DNA of 62,688 nucleotides from assembly GCA_947479475.1 (NCBI GenBank), contig CANJZW010000014.1, positions 1 to 62,688 on the forward strand. The letters run 5' to 3'. Below are positions 35,759 through 43,230 of this stretch, piece after piece; positions within the stretch are counted from its first letter, which is position 1, and each line of letters starts with the position of its first letter. The DNA is from Chthoniobacteraceae bacterium. Its GTDB lineage: Bacteria > Verrucomicrobiota > Verrucomicrobiia > Chthoniobacterales > Chthoniobacteraceae. The notes beneath the pieces are model-generated. The model made no database searches. It was not told the origin of the DNA and saw only the letters and a list, made by a program, of their open reading frames with translations. The position numbers were made by a program, and so were the translations under genes.

Positions 35759-37564
35759 TTAGTTTGTTTTAAGAACTTCGATGAAGGCTTCCTGGGGAAT
35801 GTTGACGCGTCCGATGGCCTTCATCCGCTTTTTGCCTTCTTTTTGTTTTTCCAGCAGCTTGCGTTTGCGGCTGATGTCCCCGCCGTAACACTTGGCCGTC
35901 ACGTTTTTGCGCTGTGCGCTAACGGTTTCACGGGCGACAACTTTGCCCCCAATGGTAGCCTGGATGGGAACGGTGAACAGCTGGGTGGGGATGACTTCCT
36001 TGAGTTTCGCGGCCAGCGCGCGGCCCCGGCTTTCCGCCTTGTCGCGGTGCACGATGCTGGAGAAGGCGTCCACGGGCTCCCCGTTGACGAGGATGTCGAG
36101 TTTGACGAGTTTGGAGGGGCGGTGGTCCGCATGTTCGTAATCCATCGAACCGTAGCCGCGGGTGATGGATTTGATCTTGTCCACGAAGTCCACAAGAATT
36201 TCGTTCAGAGGGATTTCGATGGTGAGCATGACGCGGCGCGTGTCCAGGGACTCGGTGTGTTTGAGCACGCCCCGTTTTTCGAGGATGAGCTGCATGATCG
36301 GCGAAATGCTTTCGTTGGGCAGCATCAAAAAGCAGCGCACCATCGGTTCGCGGATTTCCTCCACGACGCTCATGTCGGGCAGATGTTCGGGATTGTCGAC
36401 AAGCACCATATCTCCGTTGGTTTTGTAGACCTGGTAAATGACCGAGGGATAGGTTGCGATGATGTCCATGTCGAACTCTCTCCGGAGGCGTTCCTGGATG
36501 ATTTCCATGTGGAGGAGTCCCAGGAAGCCGCAGCGGAAGCCGAAACCGAGGGCGACGGAGCTTTCTGCCTGGAAGACAAAAGCGGCGTCGTTGAGCTGGA
36601 GTTTGCCCATCGCGAGCTTGAGGGCTTCAAAGTCGGCGGTGTTGATGGGGTAGATTCCGCTAAAGACCATGGGCTGGACTTCCTGGAAGCCGGGGAGCGG
36701 CTCCGTGGCGGGGTTGCGCGAGCTTGTGAGCGTGTCGCCCACTTTGACTTCCGAGCTCGTTTTCATGTTCGCAATGACGTAGCCCACACTGCCCGCGGGC
36801 AGTTCGGGCTGGGCGACAAACTTGGGGTTTGTGGGGCGGAAAATTCCCACTTCCTTCACCTCGTAGGCCCGGTTCGTGTTCATCATCCGGACCATGTCCC
36901 CGGGTTTGATGGAACCGTCGACCACGCGCACGTACACGACCACGCCCCGGTAGGTGTCGAAGGTGGAGTCAAAGACGAGGGCGCGCATCTTGTCTTCGGC
37001 CTTGCCCCTGGGAGGCGGGATGCGTTTGACGACGGCTTCCAAAATCTCGGTGATGCCGATGCCCGCTTTGGCGCTTGCGAGGACGGCCTCTTCGGCGGGA
37101 ATGGCGAGAATTTCCTCCAACTGGCGGCGCACGCTGGGGAGGTCCGAGTTGGGCAAATCAATCTTGTTGATGACGGGAACCAGCGTGAGGCCCTGCTTCA
37201 TGGCGAGGTGCACGTTTGCGACCGTCTGCGCTTCGACGCCCTGCGCTGCATCCACCACGAGAATGGCACCTTCGCAGGCGGCGAGGGAGCGAGAAACTTC
37301 GTAGGCAAAATCGACGTGCCCGGGGGTGTCCATCAAGTTGAGTTTGTACTCCAGGCCGTCCTGCGCCGTGTACGTCATTGCCACGGGGTGCGCCTTGATG
37401 GTGATGCCGCGCTCCCGCTCCAAATCCATGGCGTCCAAGAGCTGTTCCTGCGATTCGCGTTTTTCGACCGTCCCGGTGAACTCCAGAAGCCTGTCTGAGA
37501 GGGTTGTTTTCCCGTGGTCGATGTGGGCGATGATGCAGAAATTACGGATGCGGTCGTTGGACAT
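35759..37564 (-). CDS. lepA: LepA/EF4, ribosome back-translocation GTPase
   Basis: A 601-residue translational GTPase, close to the ~599 residues of LepA. G1 [16 protein letters not shown]2 region [15 protein letters not shown]3 [17 protein letters not shown] and G4 [10 protein letters not shown] are all present. The C-terminal part with [55 protein letters not shown] and the end [29 protein letters not shown] is specific to LepA and excludes EF-G. I take MSNDRIRNF at 37564 as start, as other LepA proteins begin at this point; nine extra codons upstream are possible. It is probably first gene of a unit with the split-barrel and marR genes. Confidence 0.97.
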   Translation of the reverse strand: MSNDRIRNFCIIAHIDHGKTTLSDRLLEFTGTVEKRESQEQLLDAMDLERERGITIKAHPVAMTYTAQDGLEYKLNLMDTPGHVDFAYEVSRSLAACEGAILVVDAAQGVEAQTVANVHLAMKQGLTLVPVINKIDLPNSDLPSVRRQLEEILAIPAEEAVLASAKAGIGITEILEAVVKRIPPPRGKAEDKMRALVFDSTFDTYRGVVVYVRVVDGSIKPGDMVRMMNTNRAYEVKEVGIFRPTNPKFVAQPELPAGSVGYVIANMKTSSEVKVGDTLTSSRNPATEPLPGFQEVQPMVFSGIYPINTADFEALKLAMGKLQLNDAAFVFQAESSVALGFGFRCGFLGLLHMEIIQERLRREFDMDIIATYPSVIYQVYKTNGDMVLVDNPEHLPDMSVVEEIREPMVRCFLMLPNESISPIMQLILEKRGVLKHTESLDTRRVMLTIEIPLNEILVDFVDKIKSITRGYGSMDYEHADHRPSKLVKLDILVNGEPVDAFSSIVHRDKAESRGRALAAKLKEVIPTQLFTVPIQATIGGKVVARETVSAQRKNVTAKCYGGDISRKRKLLEKQKEGKKRMKAIGRVNIPQEAFIEVLKTN

Positions 37565-37740
37565 AAGGAAGGACGGATCGGGCACTGCCAACCGGCGTGC
37601 TCACAACCCACACTATGGAGGCGCCGCCCCGCAGGGTCAACCGGTGAGGCTAATGAACCACGCATCAATCGCCGGAGGCGCGAGAAGAGGGGGAGCGGTG
37701 GGGGCGGGAGGTTCGCCCCAGAGCGTCGCTGGCTGCGAGG

Positions 37741-38730
37741 TCAGGCTAGCCAGCGAGCCAAATCTCGGGCCGCGTAAGTGACGATGCGGTCGGCGCCGGC
37801 CCTTCGGAAGGCGGTCATCGTTTCGAGGAGGCAGGCCTTTTCGTCCAGCCATCCTTGGGCTGCGGCGGCCTTGAGCATGGCGAACTCGCCGCTGACGTGG
37901 TAAGCAAATGTCGGGACGCCAAAGCGTTCCTTCACCCTGTGGATGATGTCGAGGTAGGGGAGGCCGGGTTTGACCAGGACCATGTCCGCGCCTTCCTCCA
38001 GATCGAGGGAGACCTCCCTCAGGGCTTCGTTTCCGTTGGCTGCGTCCATTTGGTAGCCGCGGCGGTCGCCGGCGCTGGGGGCGCTTTCGGCGACGTCGCG
38101 GAAGGGGCCGTAAAAGGCGGAGGCGAATTTGGCGGCGTAACTGAGGATGGGGGTGTCGTGAAATCCTGCCAAATCAAGGGCGGCGCGCATGGCCCCGATG
38201 CGGCCGTCCATCATGTCGGAGGGGGCGACGATATCGGCGCCTGCGCGGGCGTGGGAGACGGCGGTGCGGGCGAGCAGGGCGACGGAGGGGTCGTTGAGGA
38301 CGTGTGCGGTTTGGTTCTCGAAGTGGGTGATGCCGCAGTGGCCGTGGCTCATGAACTCGCAAAGGCAAACGTCTGTGATCACGATCAGGGAGGGGCAGGC
38401 TGCCTTGAGGGCGCGAACCGCCTGCTGGACGATCCCGTTGTCGTCATAAGCCGAGGAGGCCTCTTCATCTTTGTGGGTGGGAATCCCGAAGAGCAGCACG
38501 GCGGGAACGCCCTCGGAATGGGCGGCGACGGCTTCTTTGATGAGATCGGCAAGCGGCAACTGCGAGACGCCGGGCATGCTGGCCACGGGGACTGGGAGGG
38601 AGATTTTCTCGCTCACAAACAGCGGCAGAATGAAATCCCCGGGGTGGAGTTCGGTCTCGCGCACGAGCGAGCGCATGGCGGGCGAGGAACGGAGTCGGCG
38701 AGGGCGTTGGACGAGCGGAAGGGAAGACAT
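37741..38730 (-). CDS. hemB: HemB, delta-aminolevulinate dehydratase (porphobilinogen synthase)
   Basis: A 329-residue enzyme that joins two 5-aminolevulinate molecules to porphobilinogen in heme and cobamide synthesis. DVCLCEFMSHGHCG provides three cysteines (about 122, 124, 132), so this is the zinc-dependent type. Schiff-base lysines lie in SYAAKFASAFYGPFR (about 201) and MVLVKPGLPYLD (about 254). PSDMMDGRIGAMR and the end AYHVSGEFAMLKAAAAQGWLDEK are also typical. The first 30 residues are the usual arm (RPRRLRSSPAMRSLVRET). It ends 176 nt before lepA, and no other heme genes are in the window. Confidence 0.97.
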   Translation of the reverse strand: MSSLPLVQRPRRLRSSPAMRSLVRETELHPGDFILPLFVSEKISLPVPVASMPGVSQLPLADLIKEAVAAHSEGVPAVLLFGIPTHKDEEASSAYDDNGIVQQAVRALKAACPSLIVITDVCLCEFMSHGHCGITHFENQTAHVLNDPSVALLARTAVSHARAGADIVAPSDMMDGRIGAMRAALDLAGFHDTPILSYAAKFASAFYGPFRDVAESAPSAGDRRGYQMDAANGNEALREVSLDLEEGADMVLVKPGLPYLDIIHRVKERFGVPTFAYHVSGEFAMLKAAAAQGWLDEKACLLETMTAFRRAGADRIVTYAARDLARWLA

Positions 38731-38771
38731 GGGGATAAGGGGCGGCTGTAGGAACCGGCTGGGGTTAGGAA

Positions 38772-38802
38772 CCGGTTGGCCGGTTAGAAGCCGGCTGGCC
38801 GG
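38772..38802. terminator. GC-rich hairpin across the stop codon of the 38784 gene
   Basis: Arms ccggttggccgg (38772-38783) and ccggctggccgg (38791-38802) can pair over 12 bp with three G-U wobbles, around a 7-nt loop that contains the stop codon. Related ccggytgg copies lie just beside it near 38756. No T-run follows on either strand, so it may be a mRNA-stability hairpin rather than a true terminator. Confidence 0.35.
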
Positions 38803-39671
38803 TCGGAAAGTTTGGAGCGTTCGGGTCCGGTTGGTGCGAGTTCGGCGTTGTTGACCCGGATGCCGCCTGAGATGACGAGTTTGCCATCGGGGTTTCGTTG
38901 GAGGGAGGGGCGTCCGGCCCTGGGGGTTTTGGAGCGGTAAACCGCCTGTCCCGACTGGCCTGAGGAGACGTCGATTTGGGTGAGCATATAGGATTCGTCG
39001 TCCGCCGCATGGAGAACGTAGAGGTTGTTATCCCGGTCGATCTGGGCCTGGGGTTGCATGGCTGACAACATGCGGCCAAGGAGGTAAGGGGGGTAGCGCC
39101 AGCCCGCGTCTTTGCCTTCGAGCTTGGCGTACAGGAAGATTCCTTCTTTGCGCTGGAGTTGAATGAGGGAAAAAGTGCGGGTGTCGCCCCCCGCCTGTTT
39201 GCCTTCGGGGACGCCGACGGTGGTGCTCCACGTGGTTTTCCCCGGATCCGTGTTGATGTAAACTGGCGCTGTGACGATTTGATTGCGGCCCTGGCCCATG
39301 CTAAGGCTGGCCTTGATCCGGTACTGGCCCGGAAGATTCATTTCGTAAACGTCGGTGACGTCGACGGTTCGGGAGATAGTTTCCCCTGCCTTGATTGAAA
39401 GGGGAGGAAACTGGGGCCCGTTCTTGCGAGGGATGGGTGTTTCCCCTCTGACGGCGGAGACTTGGATCTGGCACCAGGGCACGTCCTTGGATTCTTCTCC
39501 TAGGATGAGGTCTCGGCCGGCCATGTTGGTGAGGCGCAGGGTTGCAACGGCGTGTTCATCCACGAGGAAGGTGGTGCGTTGGAAGACGAGTTCGGCGTTG
39601 ATTTGCGCGTGGACTGAGTGTGGTAGCCAGAGACAGCCTAGGACGATCAGGAAGAGGACGCGCAGGTTCAT
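38784..39671 (-). CDS. Exported protein of unknown function, last gene of coupled operon
   Basis: A 295-residue protein with a signal peptide (LRVLFLIVLGCLWLPHSVHAQ). The first ~140 residues read as a beta-sandwich: INAELVFQRTTFLVDEHAVATLRLTNMAGRDL ... ISRTVDVTDVYEMNLPGQYRIKASLSM, similar in rhythm to domains that bind partners in the periplasm. The second half (SLIQLQRKEGIFLYAKLEGKD, AQIDRDNNLYVLHAADDESYMLTQIDVSSGQSGQ) looks like a few propeller-type blades. I do not recognise a family. Its start overlaps the stop of the receiver/kinase-like/FGE-like gene by four bases, so translation is coupled and a common job is likely. A hairpin lies over its stop codon. Confidence 0.7.
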   Translation of the reverse strand: MNLRVLFLIVLGCLWLPHSVHAQINAELVFQRTTFLVDEHAVATLRLTNMAGRDLILGEESKDVPWCQIQVSAVRGETPIPRKNGPQFPPLSIKAGETISRTVDVTDVYEMNLPGQYRIKASLSMGQGRNQIVTAPVYINTDPGKTTWSTTVGVPEGKQAGGDTRTFSLIQLQRKEGIFLYAKLEGKDAGWRYPPYLLGRMLSAMQPQAQIDRDNNLYVLHAADDESYMLTQIDVSSGQSGQAVYRSKTPRAGRPSLQRNPDGKLVISGGIRVNNAELAPTGPERSKLSDRPAGF

Positions 39672-41782
39672 GGGCTGGGTTGAGCGGGAGGGCTGGCGGT
39701 GCGGAAGCCCAGGTTGATGGAGCGAGATTCTGAAGGAATCGCCGAGGCCGCGTCGAGGGTGAGCAGCGGCGCGTTAAAATGGCCGCCCTTGACAACGACC
39801 TTGCCGTCGCGCCGCGTCGCCGTCCATTCCGAAACATTGCCTGAAAGCCCTTTGACTCCAAACACGCTTGGATCGTTGAGGCTGTCCACGTTCTTCGGGC
39901 TGTTTGTTTCCCCCGGTTTGAGGAGGTATTCGGGCCGGCTGACATTGGAGCGTTCCGGTTCGGGTTCGTCGCCCCAAGGAAAGAGGAGGCCTCTGGGGCC
40001 CCGGCCGGCAGCCTCCCATTGCTCCTCGGTGGGCAAGACGCGCCCCGCCCACGCCGCGAAGGCGAGGGCGTCCCACCAGGTGACATTAGAGACGGGAAGG
40101 TTCCAGCGGGGATCGGCCTTGGTTTTTTCGGGACGAAATTTTTCCGGAAACATCTCCGGCCAGGAGGGGGGAACGTGGGAATGATGCGGGGGCTGCTCTG
40201 GATGATCAAACCGGGCGGCCTCCTTGGGGTGGGTACGCACCCAGTCTATAAATTTAAAATATTGGCGGTTTGTGACTTCCGTGGAGTCTATGGCGAAAGC
40301 TTCCAGAGAGATGCGGCGTCCGGTGCCTAGGGGATAGAGGTCCTTTGGGATGTTGATCTGCGAGGGGGTGAGCGGCTCTGGAGCCATGAGATAAAAAAAT
40401 CCGGCGAGGGCGCCCGCGGCAAGAAGGGCGGCGAGGGACAGGGCGGCGAGCAACCGCTTTTTTGGGTGCTTCGTGGCGGGCGGTGGCGACCAAGGCGTCT
40501 TGGGCGCGGGGGCCGAAGCGTGCGAAGGTGCGGCTGGGGCTGCCGAGGGGGAGGGGTTGTTGTTGTTGGTTTTCTCCGGAGCCAGGCCTTTCAAGAGCTC
40601 TTCCCAGCCAGCCAAACGGTGTGGATGCCCCCGGGCGGTGCGCTCCAGGAGGGTGCGCAGTTCTGGAGTGGCTTCCGGGGGCAGAAGTTTGAGCAGGCAT
40701 CCGCCAAAAAGGGAAAGGTCTGCGGCGGTGTCGGTTGCCGGATGGAGGCCCCCGAGTGCGATGTTTTGGATGCGGATCGTGCCATCGAGTTGCAGCAGGA
40801 CATCGGCGGGCTGGAGCGGCAGCGTGGGCACTTTGGCTTTGCGCAGGTAGAGGAGGCACTCGGCCACCGTTCTGACGGTGTCTGTGAGGGCGGCGACGCT
40901 GATTGAAAAGCCCTTTAGGAGCAGGCTTTCAATGGACTCTGCGGTGATTCTTTCGATCGCATAAAAGGTGCGGTCTTCCAGTTCACCCGCTTCATAGACG
41001 GCGAGGATCGAGTCGTTTTGAATTTGGGCCTTGGCTCTGGCGTCTGCGAGAAAAGCTTCTTTAAGCTCTGGATTTGCGGCCTTTTCAGGATCCATCACGA
41101 CAAGATAAACTTGGCGGCTCAGGGTGGTGTGTAATGCCGAAAAACGCTGGCCTAGAGGGTGATGGCCCTCCTCCCCAAAAACATGGTAGGGCCCAAGACT
41201 GGCGCCGGGGTAGAGCGCCGCGTACGTGCGCGGGGGCGCGAGGGGTTCGTTGGCAGGCATCTCCCCTCTGGACGCACGCGGCTGGGGAAGTGCTTCTGGA
41301 GTAGATTGGCGAGGAGAGAGAGGCTGCGGAGAGGGGGGCTGGATGCTGGGCGGCGTCCGTTCCGCCCTTGGCTCGGGGGTTGGAGCTGGGGGCGCGAGCG
41401 TCGGATTGAGCGAATTTGCGGGCAGCGCCTTGGCGGGGCGCGCGTGTTGGAGTGCGGAAAGCACCGACTCGGGGTTTACGGGAATGGGCAGTACGGGAGT
41501 CTGCCTGATAGCATCCGAATAGGCGCCGAGGTTGTGGCGGGTCAAAAAGAGGGTGAGCAGGGAGGGGTAACGCGTCTGGAGCTCGTCCCGAACAGAGAAT
41601 CCATCCACCCCAGGGAGGAACACTTCCGTGATGAGCACATCCACTCCGCCCAGCAGATTGACGTGTTGAATCGCCGTCGTTCCGTCGGGCGCGCAGTACA
41701 ATTCCATTCCCTGAATGGAAAGCAGGGTGGACTGAAGCGCTGGCAGCAGGTCGGCAACTGGGTCGACTAGGAGGACTCTCAT
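39668..41782 (-). CDS. Receiver-like + kinase-like + FGE-like fusion, all apparently catalytically dead
   Basis: A 704-residue membrane protein. Residues 1-113 are a response-regulator receiver fold (MRVLLVDPVADLL ... VDVLITEVFLPGVDGF) with Glu53 where the phosphorylated Asp should be; the usual PKPF lysine is replaced in PIPV. A Pro-rich linker (115-185) follows. Residues ~195-400 track a Ser/Thr kinase, but the beta-3 lysine (VYLVVMDPE), HRDLK...N (LPLQPADVLL) and DFG (IQNIALGG) are lost. One helix (443-465, LLAALSLAALLAAGALAGFFYL) leads to an FGE-sulfatase (SUMF1) domain with STEVTNRQYFKFIDW, VTWWDALAFAAWAGRVLPTEEQWEAA, LSGNVSEW and NLGFRTA, which has no cysteine at all. I infer a scaffold or sensor. 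Both neighbours overlap it by ATGA. Confidence 0.82.
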   Translation of the reverse strand: MRVLLVDPVADLLPALQSTLLSIQGMELYCAPDGTTAIQHVNLLGGVDVLITEVFLPGVDGFSVRDELQTRYPSLLTLFLTRHNLGAYSDAIRQTPVLPIPVNPESVLSALQHARPAKALPANSLNPTLAPPAPTPEPRAERTPPSIQPPSPQPLSPRQSTPEALPQPRASRGEMPANEPLAPPRTYAALYPGASLGPYHVFGEEGHHPLGQRFSALHTTLSRQVYLVVMDPEKAANPELKEAFLADARAKAQIQNDSILAVYEAGELEDRTFYAIERITAESIESLLLKGFSISVAALTDTVRTVAECLLYLRKAKVPTLPLQPADVLLQLDGTIRIQNIALGGLHPATDTAADLSLFGGCLLKLLPPEATPELRTLLERTARGHPHRLAGWEELLKGLAPEKTNNNNPSPSAAPAAPSHASAPAPKTPWSPPPATKHPKKRLLAALSLAALLAAGALAGFFYLMAPEPLTPSQINIPKDLYPLGTGRRISLEAFAIDSTEVTNRQYFKFIDWVRTHPKEAARFDHPEQPPHHSHVPPSWPEMFPEKFRPEKTKADPRWNLPVSNVTWWDALAFAAWAGRVLPTEEQWEAAGRGPRGLLFPWGDEPEPERSNVSRPEYLLKPGETNSPKNVDSLNDPSVFGVKGLSGNVSEWTATRRDGKVVVKGGHFNAPLLTLDAASAIPSESRSINLGFRTASPPAQPSP

Positions 41783-42762
41783 GGGGCGGCGTCTCTGGCA
41801 AGAAGCCTGGGCGGCGGGTATTGCTGGCCCAGACGGACAGGGTCCGCCCGCGTGTCCAGAAGCTTGTCCTTGTAGTAAAGGCTCGCAACGTAACCGAAGT
41901 AACGGCGGTCTTCCCCCATGGAGCGGCTCTGGGTCTGGCGGTAGTCTACCTCCAGGGTTTCAATCGGTTCGTCCCGCCAGTCGACGGGAGCGGTGGCCCA
42001 TTTCCAACGGATCGCTGCGTTGGTGCGCTCCAGGGTGCGGCCGTTGAGTTGGTCGTAAAACTGGACTTGCACCGAGACGTCGCGCACCTCGATGGTGTGC
42101 GTTTCGCCGCGCAGGACTGGGATTTCCAGAGTAAAGCTGCGGCGCCCCGGGGAACTTCCTTGTAGATCTTTGAGGGCCAGCTTGGAGAAGCGAAGGGCCG
42201 CTCCTTTGAGCGCGTTGTTGACCTCCGCCTTGGACTCCTCTGCCGTTCTTTGTTGAAGCAGGTTCAATTTCGCATCCGCCGCGGAGTAATAAATCCCTGC
42301 CGAGAGGCCGAATTGATGCACTCGCTCCCAGAGTTTGAGGGCGCGTGCAGGCGCGGAACATTTCTCCAGCTGTACGGCGACTTCTGCAAGTGCGGCCGCC
42401 TGCTGGGGTACCTGCGCTTCGGCTTCCTCCAGAAGCTTGATGGCAGAGTCTGTGTCGCCCTTGGCGGCGGCCGCTCTGGATTCCTCCACAAGTTCCTGCC
42501 ATCCGGCGCGGAGAGAGGGGGCTCCCAGACGGGGCTGGATCAGAAGGCTTTCACCGGTGGAAAACTCGGGTTCCACACCGCGGTCGATGTTGGCAGTGGA
42601 ACGCCTAACCTTTCTTTGGGCCGGCGTTGGGACAAGGGAAAGCAGCGCGAGCTCCATCCCGAACGCCAGCAAGAGCACCCCCAAGGCGCAGGGAAGCGTT
42701 CGTCCGCGCGGGACGCGCAGCCAGGCGGGAAGCTTCAAGTTTAGAACATCGGCGGGGTGCAT
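41779..42762 (-). CDS. Membrane-anchored TPR-like protein of unknown function
   Basis: A 327-residue protein, first in the three-gene operon. A helix at about residues 25-45 (LPCALGVLLLAFGMELALLSLV) should anchor it. Residues ~85-190 look like two or three helical TPR-type repeats (ELVEESRAAAAKGDTDSAIKLLEEAEAQVPQQAAALAEVAVQLEKCSAPARALKLWERVHQFG). The last ~120 residues are beta-rich: FTLEIPVLRGETHTIEVRDVSVQVQFYDQLNGRTLERTNA ... YFGYVASLYYKDKLLDTRADP. I do not recognise a named family. The protein's stop overlaps the following start (ATGA), coupling it to the pseudo-kinase fusion; an assembly role is plausible but unproven. Confidence 0.7.
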   Translation of the reverse strand: MHPADVLNLKLPAWLRVPRGRTLPCALGVLLLAFGMELALLSLVPTPAQRKVRRSTANIDRGVEPEFSTGESLLIQPRLGAPSLRAGWQELVEESRAAAAKGDTDSAIKLLEEAEAQVPQQAAALAEVAVQLEKCSAPARALKLWERVHQFGLSAGIYYSAADAKLNLLQQRTAEESKAEVNNALKGAALRFSKLALKDLQGSSPGRRSFTLEIPVLRGETHTIEVRDVSVQVQFYDQLNGRTLERTNAAIRWKWATAPVDWRDEPIETLEVDYRQTQSRSMGEDRRYFGYVASLYYKDKLLDTRADPVRLGQQYPPPRLLARDAAP

Positions 42763-42953
42763 CGAGTGTGGTTCGGCGGCGGGGTGGGTTTTAGCGATTG
42801 GGTTTGGACGACGCCTTCAGACCGTAAAAATACAGGGTGCAACGGTCAATGGGGAGAGGAATCAGGGCTGGAGGGATTGCAAGCGAGTTATCCCTGTAAA
42901 TTGCGGGGGCATTAAGGAACTAACAGATTCAAAGCAAATTGCGTTCCACAAGC

Positions 42954-42975
42954 CAATGCGGGGGGGGGCGCATTG
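42954..42975. repeat. Hairpin with a nine-G run
   Basis: caatgcg (42954-42960) and cgcattg (42969-42975) are perfect complements around eight Gs; with the arm base the G run is nine. Long homopolymers like this are prone to length change on copying. It lies about 195 bp before the pseudo-kinase operon start and about 260 bp before the cyclase start. Confidence 0.6.
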
Positions 42976-43029
42976 ATCGGGGAATTCTGGAGGCAAGAAA
43001 AGGAGGGGTCAGGGGGATGCTTGAGTTCG

Positions 43030-43045
43030 GGTTAAGACTTTAACC
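43030..43045. promoter_or_regulatory. Perfect 6-bp dyad, possible operator
   Basis: ggttaa (43030-43035), gact, ttaacc (43040-43045). A perfect inverted repeat with 4-bp centre midway between divergent genes. No known binding motif is matched with confidence. Confidence 0.3.
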
Positions 43046-43230
43046 GCGCCGAGAACCATTTGCCGCTAGTTTTCAAGCGCCCCGCAAGGGGAGGAATGGG
43101 TTTCGTCGCCGCTGGCCAAAGGGAATTACTCTGAGGCGGACAACCTTCAACCTAGCCTGTCAATTTCCACTAGGGATGGAAAAAGCTATTCCGTGGGCTT
43201 AAATCTTGCTGTGTCTCTTATAGAGGCACC

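Larger units (their letters stand above)
42763..43230. other. Divergent intergenic control region (468 bp)
   Basis: It separates the start of the leftward pseudo-kinase operon from the start of the rightward CHASE2 cyclase, so promoters for both must lie here. It holds a hairpin with a G-run (42954-42975), a perfect ggttaa/ttaacc dyad (43030-43045) and, just before the cyclase ATG, the sequence ctcttatagag with agagg four bases before the start. I see no gene and no tRNA. Confidence 0.6.

Noticed and set aside
35843-37498. A 551-codon open frame on the plus strand opposite lepA
   Set aside because: It lies fully antisense to a certain lepA gene; its translation is rich in His/Val/Asp/Gly with no family pattern. 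It is a mirror of codon bias in GC-rich coding DNA.
39668-41782. Functional Ser/Thr kinase plus sulfatase-maturing FGE
   Set aside because: Kinase Lys/Asp/DFG residues and FGE cysteines cannot be found in the translation, so I describe it as degenerate.
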